27,543 nucleotides of DNA from JBCBST01 sp039819115 (GTDB lineage: Bacteria; Bacteroidota; Rhodothermia; Balneolales; Balneolaceae): the NCBI GenBank assembly GCA_039819115.1, contig JBCBST010000035.1:1-27543 (forward strand), read 5' to 3'. The position numbers were made by a program, and so were the translations under genes. Shown piece after piece: positions 16,048 through 23,400 of this stretch (its first letter is position 1; each line of letters begins with the position of its first letter). Under the pieces are notes generated by a model. The model did no database searches. It was given only the letters and a program-made list of their open reading frames with translations, and was not told the origin of the DNA.

Positions 16048-17441
16048 AGCTTATTGCGAATGGTCCGGTCTGAGATCCCCAACAGTTCGGCCGCTTTTTT
16101 CTGATTGCCGTTTGTGTGTTCCAGGGCTTTATGGATCATCTTCAGTTCCATCTCTTCTATGGACATGAGCGGCATATCTTCAATGCTTACCTCTTCATTA
16201 TCCAGATTCTGATCAACGCTGGAGAATAGTGCGTTATTGATATGTTCAACGAGTAATTCATCGCTTTCCTGAGCCAGGATAATCCCGCGATGGATCTGGT
16301 TATTCAGCTCCCGCACGTTACCACGCCAGTCTTTTTGCAACAAATAGTCCATCAGTTCTTTGGAGATCGGTTTTGCTTCCACATGGTACCGACCGGCATA
16401 CTGGTTTACAAAATGGTTGGCAAGAATAGGGATATCTCCTTTCCGGTTTCTGAGAGGAGGTATTTCTATTGGAAATACGTTCAGGCGATAGTATAAATCT
16501 TCCCGGAATAGTTTATCAGCGATAGCCGAAGCGATGTTCCGGTTCGATGTGGCTAAAATGCGAACATCGGCTTTAATGGGTTTTTGACTTCCCACCCGGT
16601 AGAACTCCTGTTCCTGGAGCACCCGGAGCAGTTTGGCCTGTACGGTAAGCTCAATTTCGGTGATTTCATCCAGGAGTAGTGTACCACCTTGTGCCGCATC
16701 AAAAGCACCTTCACGATCGGATATGGCACCAGTAAACGCCCCTTTAACGTGCCCGAATAATGTGCTTTCCACTAACTCTGAAGGTAGATTCGCACAGTTA
16801 ATTTTGATGTATGGTCCTTTCGCACGATTGCTGTTTACATGAATCTGATGGGCGAACACTTCTTTACCTGTCCCGCTTTCGCCTTGTATAAGCACGGGAG
16901 CCATATTGCGTGCAATCTGGGGAACCACTCGGAGGAGCTTTTTTATTTGGGGATCTTCTCCGATAAAGGCATTTTCCGGGGTGTCGGTGGCTTCAACCGG
17001 GCTTATCTTTTCTTTTGCGCTGGAAGATGATGAGGCTGAACCGGATGTGGATTTAGGTTTTCCAATGGGGGCTTCCACATCCGCATCAAAAAAGCGGGCT
17101 ACCCGCGATAGAATTTCTTTTGCTTTGAAGGGCTTGGTGATATAATCGAACGCACCTTTATGCAGAGCCCGTACGGCATGATTAATATTCCCGAACCCAG
17201 TGATCAGGATCACTCCTGTTTCGGTGTGATGTTTCTTCACATGGTTCAGAACTTCATCCCCCGTCATCTCATTCATCTTCACGTCTGAGATTACCAGGTC
17301 TACGGGATCCTGAGCCAGTTGGGCCATTGCTGTCTCTGGGTTTCCAAAGGCGGAAACCTTATACCCGGCCGACGATAGAATTTCTTCAATAAATTCCAGC
17401 AGTAATTCGTCGTCGTCAACAACAATGATGGTTCCCTTCAT
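16035..17441 (-). CDS. NtrC-family sigma-54-dependent flagellar response regulator
   Basis: A 468-aa activator with three domains. The receiver (1-118) has acidic residues D9-D11, the phospho-accepting D53, T81 and K103. The AAA+ domain has Walker A GESGTGKE (187-194), the sigma-54 contact loop GAFTGA (234-239), Walker B LLLDEI (255-260) and 'DWRGNVREL' (371-379). The C-terminal Fis-type helix-turn-helix is about 444-466. All catalytic motifs are intact. A Ser-rich linker (about 131-145) joins the first two domains. The ATG at 17441 is chosen because the receiver begins there; an upstream in-frame ATG at 17498 would translate through a terminator hairpin. It resembles FlgR/FlrC/AtoC-type regulators. 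No partner kinase is in the window. Three sigma-54-like sites lie near flagellar and glycosylation genes. Confidence 0.93.
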   Translation of the reverse strand: MKGTIIVVDDDELLLEFIEEILSSAGYKVSAFGNPETAMAQLAQDPVDLVISDVKMNEMTGDEVLNHVKKHHTETGVILITGFGNINHAVRALHKGAFDYITKPFKAKEILSRVARFFDADVEAPIGKPKSTSGSASSSSSAKEKISPVEATDTPENAFIGEDPQIKKLLRVVPQIARNMAPVLIQGESGTGKEVFAHQIHVNSNRAKGPYIKINCANLPSELVESTLFGHVKGAFTGAISDREGAFDAAQGGTLLLDEITEIELTVQAKLLRVLQEQEFYRVGSQKPIKADVRILATSNRNIASAIADKLFREDLYYRLNVFPIEIPPLRNRKGDIPILANHFVNQYAGRYHVEAKPISKELMDYLLQKDWRGNVRELNNQIHRGIILAQESDELLVEHINNALFSSVDQNLDNEEVSIEDMPLMSIEEMELKMIHKALEHTNGNQKKAAELLGISDRTIRNKLKEE

Positions 17442-17462
17442 AAGCGCATCTGATTTCTTAGT

Positions 17463-17492
17463 AAAAAAAATCCCTCCGGACGTGGAGGGATT
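17463..17492 (-). terminator. Intrinsic terminator after the flgM-like gene, inside the regulator leader
   Basis: On the minus strand a 9-bp stem (AATCCCTCC / GGAGGGATT, positions 17469-17492, 6-nt loop) is followed by a T-run (17463-17470, partly within the stem). This is a textbook rho-independent terminator for the fliS-fliD-fliT-flgM unit. It ends only 21 bp before the regulator's ATG, leaving no room for a full promoter after it. Confidence 0.8.
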
Positions 17493-17549
17493 ATGCAATA
17501 AAAGTACGAATTATGCGAATGCCAAATGCAAGGCTGTATTAAAAAGGAG

Positions 17550-17912
17550 TTATTTACCCTGAATACCTTCCGCTATTTTTTCCCAAACCTTAGGGTCGTT
17601 CAGCATTTTACCGATTTCGGTTTGTGCAGCTGCTTCGCTTGACACCTTTTTGGCCGCTTCAAATTCCTGCATTTTAGCTTTATAGCTTCTCAGCTTGTCA
17701 AACGAAGATTGATTCAGTTTATCGAGTTCAATCTTGGCAAACTGCTCATCAGTCTTGGCGTTTCCGGCTGCTCCACTAAGCGAAACCTTGTCTGCGCTAT
17801 TGGTATCGGAGGTACGAACGGCGTCTGCTTTTGATGCTGCATTTCCACCCTCAGCTGCTTTGGCGCTGTCGATCTGGTTACTTACCTGGCTTGATAACTT
17901 ATTGATTTCCAT
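17550..17912 (-). CDS. FlgM-like protein (putative anti-sigma-28 factor)
   Basis: A 120-aa, Ala/Ser/Lys-rich soluble protein. The disordered-looking N-terminal half includes ADKVSLSGAA, like the 'DKVSLS..A' segment common in FlgM proteins, and the C-terminal half has two helices ending 'EIGKMLNDPKVWEKIAEGI'. FlgM binds sigma-28 until the hook is finished. A strong GGAGGA Shine-Dalgarno sequence 7 bp before the ATG is unusual for this window and suggests high or separate translation control. It is last in the fliS operon, just before a terminator. The C-terminus is not clearly a FlgM sigma-binding region, so the name is tentative; an export-chaperone or other flagellar role is possible. Confidence 0.5.
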   Translation of the reverse strand: MEINKLSSQVSNQIDSAKAAEGGNAASKADAVRTSDTNSADKVSLSGAAGNAKTDEQFAKIELDKLNQSSFDKLRSYKAKMQEFEAAKKVSSEAAAQTEIGKMLNDPKVWEKIAEGIQGK

Positions 17913-17944
17913 AATTTGATCCTCCGATGATTCGGAACGTTAGG

Positions 17945-18298
17945 TTACAAAATGTTTCGTCTATTCGAAATAGCGTATTGTTCTGCTGCTTTTCGTTGGT
18001 TGGTGAATCCGCCCAGCTTCTCTTTTTGGATCTTAAACAAGGCGTCTGCTTTTTGTTGTATTTCGTTATTCAGGTCAGAAAACGTTTTAAATGAGGCCTG
18101 GATTGCTTCCTTATCGGAGGCTGAAACCCCATTGGTGGCGAATTCCTGTTCCATATTCTTTAACCCGTTAACGAAAGTATCCCGCTGGTTCAGTTGGTCC
18201 TGAATAAATTCCAGCGAAGGCTCTTCTTTTTTAAACTCGTCCAGTATAGAAGAACTGATATCGTTGAGTTGGGTAAAAAGTTCAATTGCTGTAGCCAT
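17945..18298 (-). CDS. fliT: FliT-like flagellar export chaperone
   Basis: A 117-aa, all-helical, Glu/Gln/Lys-rich protein without signal or membrane segments. Its size (FliT is about 100-125 aa), helical pattern and position 2 bp after fliD fit FliT, the chaperone for the filament cap FliD. Sequence conservation in this family is low, so identity rests on context. It ends in a basic 'NRRNIL' tail. A generic FlgN/FliT-type chaperone is the alternative. Confidence 0.6.
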   Translation of the reverse strand: MATAIELFTQLNDISSSILDEFKKEEPSLEFIQDQLNQRDTFVNGLKNMEQEFATNGVSASDKEAIQASFKTFSDLNNEIQQKADALFKIQKEKLGGFTNQRKAAEQYAISNRRNIL

Positions 18299-18300
18299 AA

Positions 18301-19716
18301 TTAAGCAAATTGCGGAGCTTGAACGGTTGTATTTGCAAAGCTGGCAACCTGGTCAAACTGAGACTGTCCCTGTTCAATGATCAGGTCCAGCTGATTAAAA
18401 ATTCGTCGTTGTTCGGCTTCAAACTCTTCAAGAAAGGTTTGTTCGCGCCGTATGCGGGTTGTTAACCGGTCAATACGATCATCCAATCCTTCATCGATTG
18501 AATCCAGGATTCCGCCTGCTTCTGTGAATGATTCAGCCTGGGCCCTCATCAATGAGATAGGAGAACTATCATCTCTGAACAGGTTGGTGACCTCCTCCGG
18601 CCGATCCTGAAGGACGGCCTCCAGTTTATCTGCATCATCCAGCACCATACGTCCACTATTTTCAAACGTAATGCCAATATCAGAGAGGTTTGCAATCTGC
18701 CCATCTGAAATACCGCTCACATTCAACGTTCCCAGCTGGCGCACATTCAAGGTGAGGTTTCGGATAGACCGGTATTCTTGCAAGGCTCCACGCTGCCCGG
18801 TATCAGAATTGATAAAGGTCTGATTTCTTAATGTGGTGTTTAAATCATTAAAAGAGTCAATAAAGCTTTGCACATTCGACCGTGCCCGGCTTATATCACG
18901 GGTTACCGATAACTCTTCCTGTTCGCCTGTGGCCTCCTTTAACGTGAAGTCCAGACCAGTAATGGCATCATTTATGGTATTTGAACTGCGCTCAAAATTC
19001 ACTCCATCAATGGTGAACTGTGCGTTCAAATCGCTTTCGGGCGTTAATTTCGTTACTCCGCCGGTAATGGAAGCAAGTACGCCTGTAGCATCTGAAAACT
19101 GGATGCGCTCATCAAAACCGGTGGCCAGACTTTGTACAGAAAACTGGACGTTGGTGCTGTCTACCTGGAATACACTGGCTCTGGCCTCATCATTGAATAA
19201 ACTGGAAATCTGTTCAGAGAACGCCGTCAGAATTTCTTCATTGGTCATGTCAACCGTGCCACCACTTCCATCATCTTTTGTGGTATCCAGCGTTATGGTC
19301 TCCGTCTTGTCTCCGATCGTTAATGTGACCGAACCCGATCCGGCGGCGGCTAAATCGGTACCCGTTCCACTCATCACCTGAGATAGTGCAATGTCGTTAG
19401 TGGCTAAACGATTCACAGTAATGTTGAAGTCGGTTTCGCGCTCAAAACCATCTACCGAGTTAACTTCAACCGTTGAGGTATCGGAAGATGAAAAGGAAAA
19501 GGGTTCAAACGAATCGTTCAGCGGGCTCTGTAGCTCTTCAATGGTGCTTTCGAACTGAGAAACCGCAGACGTTACAATACCCAGGGATGATTTCCTGGAA
19601 CGTTCCTGGCTTTGCTCAGACTCCAGCTGAAGCAGCTTCTGACCTTCCAACTCTACGAGCTGGGCCACGAAGGGCTCGAACGAACTGGTTTGTGCTATGA
19701 TACTGGAAACAGACAT
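18301..19716 (-). CDS. fliD: Filament cap protein FliD (HAP2)
   Basis: FliD caps the growing filament. At 471 aa it matches many FliD proteins. The N-terminal domain runs from 'FEPFVAQLVELEGQKLLQLE' with the helical 'KSSLGIVTSAVSQFE'; the middle has 'FDERIQFSDATGV' and 'LDFTLKEATGEQEELSVTRD' typical of the FliD N/C domains; the C-terminus has 'GILDSIDEGLDDRIDRLTTRI' (partial) and the heptad-rich 'EQTFLEEFEAEQRRIFNQLD'. It follows fliS by 13 bp and is followed by the FliT-like chaperone. Confidence 0.93.
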   Translation of the reverse strand: MSVSSIIAQTSSFEPFVAQLVELEGQKLLQLESEQSQERSRKSSLGIVTSAVSQFESTIEELQSPLNDSFEPFSFSSSDTSTVEVNSVDGFERETDFNITVNRLATNDIALSQVMSGTGTDLAAAGSGSVTLTIGDKTETITLDTTKDDGSGGTVDMTNEEILTAFSEQISSLFNDEARASVFQVDSTNVQFSVQSLATGFDERIQFSDATGVLASITGGVTKLTPESDLNAQFTIDGVNFERSSNTINDAITGLDFTLKEATGEQEELSVTRDISRARSNVQSFIDSFNDLNTTLRNQTFINSDTGQRGALQEYRSIRNLTLNVRQLGTLNVSGISDGQIANLSDIGITFENSGRMVLDDADKLEAVLQDRPEEVTNLFRDDSSPISLMRAQAESFTEAGGILDSIDEGLDDRIDRLTTRIRREQTFLEEFEAEQRRIFNQLDLIIEQGQSQFDQVASFANTTVQAPQFA

Positions 19717-19729
19717 TTAGATTACCTGA

Positions 19730-20053
19730 TCAGGCGATACTCATTTTTGGGTTTGCCGCAGCTACTTCTTCCCAGGTATCACGAATGGGTTCAAGGATTT
19801 CACGAACCTCTTCAAAACGCGACTTGCGGGACAGATCCTGGCAATAGCGATAAATTTCAAACAGCTGACCTGAAATCTCGTAATCGAAATTCAGGGCCTG
19901 AATCAAACCAGAAAGAATTTCTCTAAGTTTTCGATCATCCTGCCGATAAGTAGCTTGTATAGCAAGATCGTACATCTTTACGACAAGTTTTAAAGGCGAG
20001 GCATTCATTACTGCTTGTTTCTGGTAGGCCAGTGCTGGGTTTTGCATTACCAT
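19730..20053 (-). CDS. fliS: Flagellin export chaperone FliS
   Basis: FliS binds the C-terminus of flagellin before export. The conserved family motif is at the N-terminus: 'AYQKQAVMNASPLKLVVKMYD' (first 20 residues AYQKQAVMNASPLKLVVKMY), followed by helical bundle sequence and 'RFEEVREILEPIRDTWEEV'. From the ATG at 20053 it is 107 aa. An upstream TTG at 20077 is rejected because the sigma-28 -10 box (20078-20085) abuts it, so the transcript would start downstream of it. No flagellin gene is in the window although its chaperone is. Confidence 0.93.
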   Translation of the reverse strand: MVMQNPALAYQKQAVMNASPLKLVVKMYDLAIQATYRQDDRKLREILSGLIQALNFDYEISGQLFEIYRYCQDLSRKSRFEEVREILEPIRDTWEEVAAANPKMSIA

Positions 20054-20077
20054 ATTACTCAAGGTTTGTTGGTGCAA

Positions 20078-20085
20078 TTATCGGC
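20078..20085 (-). promoter_or_regulatory. Sigma-28 (FliA) -10 box for fliS
   Basis: The minus strand reads GCCGATAA, a perfect sigma-28 -10 element, with TTAA 15 nt upstream in place of TAAA. The predicted transcript starts around 20071, giving a leader of about 18 nt before the fliS ATG at 20053. This fits late-class control of fliS and fliD. Confidence 0.7.
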
Positions 20086-20174
20086 GGAACGACGATTTAG
20101 TTAATAAGCAGGCCTTTTCATTAAAGAACTCTAATATTCGTCGCTTCGCGTCCTATCAATTCCCACCAGTGAAG

Positions 20175-20189
20175 TCAACTTTTGTGCCA
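20175..20189 (-). promoter_or_regulatory. Sigma-54-like promoter for fliS
   Basis: On the minus strand TGGCAC-N5-TTGA shows a perfect -24 element and correct spacing; the -12 element ends in A, not C, as at the other two sites. The predicted start is near 20163, about 110 nt before fliS. Together with the sigma-28 box this would give fliS-fliD dual control. Confidence 0.55.
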
Positions 20190-20250
20190 GTTCATACGAC
20201 GGTGATAACAAGCCGTTCAGCAAGGGAGACCGATAAGAAAAGCTGCAGGA

Positions 20251-20275
20251 TTTTCCACAAAGCGGAAAAAAGTTC
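20251..20275. promoter_or_regulatory. Candidate activator binding site (inverted repeat plus shared 12-mer)
   Basis: TTTTCC-N7-GGAAAA is a perfect inverted repeat. Its right arm begins GGAAAAAAGTTC (20264-20275), identical to 7212-7223 upstream of flgF. It lies about 80 bp upstream of the minus-strand sigma-54 site and about 140 bp upstream of the plus-strand one, normal distances for NtrC-type enhancers, so one element could serve both directions. The assignment to the regulator at 16035-17441 is inference. Confidence 0.4.
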
Positions 20276-20410
20276 ACCTTTATAAAAACCTCTTCATATA
20301 CCGTCTGAGCCTGCTTGAGGATGCTTTCATCAGGGCTGTAGTCAATCTGAAGGCGGTTTTCACCGAAAATTGGGGTCTTACTTAAGTATTACAGATTCAG
20401 GCCAAGGGCG

Positions 20411-20425
20411 TGGCATCTTTTTTGA
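20411..20425 (+). promoter_or_regulatory. Sigma-54-like promoter for the fusion glycosyltransferase operon
   Basis: TGGCAT-N5-TTGA, followed by AC, closely matches the flgF site (TGGCAT-N5-TTGAAC in both). The predicted start is near 20436, which places the GTG at 20461 about 25 nt into the transcript and excludes the GTG at 20410 and ATG at 20434 as starts if the site is used. Confidence 0.55.
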
Positions 20426-20460
20426 ACTTGTGGATGCAGAACAAAACGTATGGCCTTATT

Positions 20461-23400
20461 GTGAATATAGAACTAGCACGAGCACAAGCCCTGTTAAACG
20501 CACCCAAACCCAACCCGGAGAAAGCGATCAAAACGCTGAACCCGTTATTAAAAGGAAACCGGGCAAACTGGATGGTGCATCATTTTATGGGCATTGCGCT
20601 GCTCCAGAAAAAAGAATACCAGAAGGCATCGATCAGCTTCAAAAAAGCACTTAAAAAAGATGGACACTCAGCCGAAACGCATCATCTGCTTTCGGTTGCC
20701 TTATTTCAACAGGGAGAGTTGAACGAGGCAGAGAGGCATGAGAAAACGGCACTGGAACTGAACGATTCCCTGTTTGAAGGCTGGTTAAATCTTGGGGCTA
20801 TTTACCGATCCCAGGCCCGGTTGGAAGAAGCTTTAAACTGCTATCAGCAAGCCAACCAGCTAGATCCAAAACACGCTGGTGTAGCCTATCGTATTGCATC
20901 TATTTATAAGGATCAGGGTGACCTGAACAAAGCCGATGAGTTGTTTTCCATCGTTCTGAAGCTAGATCCCGACTATGTGGAGGCCTATGCAGAACGGGCT
21001 ATTATATTCGGACAAAAAACAGAATATGACGAAGCTGAGAAACAGCTTCAAACTATGCTGGAACGAGCTCCCGACCACTTGGGAGGGAAGGTAGAGCTTG
21101 CGGAGGTGTATAAACGAAAGGGAGATTATGAACGGGCGATCGGGTTGTACGAAACCCTGCTAAGTGATCAACCCAATCATGCCATCTTACTGGTCAACTA
21201 TGCATTAAGTCTGCTGGAAGTGGGACGTTTTTCGGAGTCGGAGGCCAACTATCTGAAGGCGCTACGCATTAATCCCGATTTAAAGGAAACGTACTCCAAT
21301 TACCTGATGGGACTTCATTATAACCCGAAGCACAGCAGGTCGCATATCTTTGAGGAACATTTAAAGTGGGACGAGCTTTTTGCTTTAAAGCATGCGACTG
21401 ACCGTCCTGTTCCCTCCAACAAAGAGCCGAACAAGCGGCTCCGAATCGGGTTCATTTCCGGAGGATTCAGACGTCACCCGGTTGGGTGGATGATAACCTC
21501 TGCGCTTGAACAGTTACCAGATGAAGAAATCGAGGTATTCGGATATACCACCAATAGTATTGTGGATACCCTCACCCGCCGGATAAGCGAGAAATGCACA
21601 AAATGGACATCGGTATTAGGATACTCCGACCAGGTGATTGCAGATCTTATCCGAAAAGACGAAATCGATATCCTGGTGGAACTGTCCGGGCATTCTGCAG
21701 ATAACCGGCTCACGATGGTGACACATAATCCTGTTCCCATTACCGTGAAGTGGGTAGGGGGGTTATTCAATACCACCGGTCTGGAAAGTATAGATTACCT
21801 GATTACAGACTGGCAGGAAACCCCAAACGGAGAAGAAGAATTTTATACCGAGAAGCTGGTGCGTATGCCCGACGACTATATTTGCTTCTTACCCCCCGAT
21901 TATGCCCCCGAAACAGGAGAATTGCCTTTTAAAGAGAATGGCTATATCACATTCGGGTGTTTTAACAATCCCACAAAGCTGAATGACACCCTGCTTGAAC
22001 AGTGGGCGGACATTATGGGGCAGGTTCCGAACAGCCGGTTGATGCTGAAGAGTAAACAATACAATTCAGAAATCTTCAGACAATCGGTTATTCAACGGTT
22101 CACAGCACTGGGCATCGAAGAAGAGAGGGTTCTTTTTGAGGGTGAGTCTGCCCATGATGTGTTATTGGCAGCATACAATAAGGTGGATATTGCTCTGGAC
22201 CCCAGACCATATTCCGGTGGCCTTACCACCTGCGAAGCACTTTGGATGGGAGTACCGGTTATTACCTATCCCGGCGAAACGTTTGCGGGTAAACACGCAG
22301 CCACCCATTTGAAAACCGCTGGTTTTGAAGACTGGATACAGAATGATTGGGAAGGGTATGTGAATAAAGTGGTAGAACTGGCACACAACCCGGAACAGTT
22401 AGCTAACTACCGATCCACATTGCGCGAGGCCGTACAGCAGTCACCCCTGGTGGATGCCGAACGTTTTGGGAGACACCTTGCCAATGCCTTCCGTGCTATG
22501 TGGCTACAATGGATAGAAGGAAAAGAACAGCATAGTTCAACATGGGCTCAACCCATTGATGTGAGCTCACTGGAGTCATTTAACCTTTCGTTTGAACCCG
22601 TTTCCGAAGCAATAGCTCAACCCAAAGATCCCTCCGAACAGGGCGTTAGCCTGACTAAATCCGATAAGAACGCCCTCCTGGTTGAAACTGAAACCGGAAC
22701 GCGGGCTTTGTTACCCGATCATCCCGACAGTTTGACCACGTACGTGTGGAAGGAACAACACCGATGGCTTGATTGGGAAGTGAATCTACTTCCCGAGTTA
22801 CTAAAGGAAGGTGACCAGATGATTGATATTGGTGCCGGCTTTGGTGCCTATGCCCTGGAAGCAGCTTCTTTGGTAGGTGAAGGAGGGAGTGTTATTGCCT
22901 TCGAACCAGGGAGGAAAGCCTCATCCTACCTTGAGCGAAGCAAAGTCGAAAATGGATTTCAAAACCTGACCATATACACAAAAGGGGTACAGCATATATC
23001 CGGACGACTTCCGTTCAAAGAAGAACAAAACACGGAGCAGAGTCGCATACACCGTGATGGAAAAGAGGTCATCTCAACCACGACATTAGATCAGTGGTGG
23101 CTGTTTGAGAATGAACCCGATATTCAACTTCTGAAGGTGGATGTTTCCGGTGATGAACACCTGGTTATACAGGGAGCACAGGACGTCTTATCCTGTTCCC
23201 GGCCATCTCTTATCCTTAATTATTCGGGCAGTGTGGAGCAGCGTAACCAAATCGTCGAGCTGCTTAAGCCTCACGAATACTTTATGTACGAATATGTGCC
23301 CAAACTGCATGTATTGGTTGATGTAGAACCCGATCTGGAACCTGATACCCGACAAACACATCTGGTTGCCTTACAGGCTAACGTTGTGCAAGATATGCGG

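Larger units (their letters stand above)
20054..20410. promoter_or_regulatory. Divergent control region between fliS and the fusion glycosyltransferase
   Basis: No convincing gene lies here. It contains, on the minus strand, a sigma-28 -10 box and a sigma-54-like site facing fliS, and centrally an inverted repeat TTTTCC-N7-GGAAAA (20251-20269) overlapping the 12-mer that is also found upstream of flgF. A sigma-54-like site facing the fusion gene starts at 20411. One minus-strand frame (20131-20388) is open for 85 codons but has no early start codon. Confidence 0.6.

Noticed and set aside
17442..17498. Regulator start at ATG 17498
   Set aside because: The extra 19 residues are translated from the terminator hairpin and T-run; the receiver domain begins at the ATG at 17441.
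20229..20236. ACCGATAA on the plus strand as a sigma-28 box for the fusion gene
   Set aside because: First base differs, no TAAA-like -35 at the right distance, and it is more than 200 bp from the start codon; the sigma-54-like site is better placed.
20410..20460. Extended N-terminus of the fusion glycosyltransferase from GTG 20410 or ATG 20434
   Set aside because: It overlaps or precedes the predicted sigma-54 transcription start and adds no TPR-like sequence; not excluded if that promoter is wrong.
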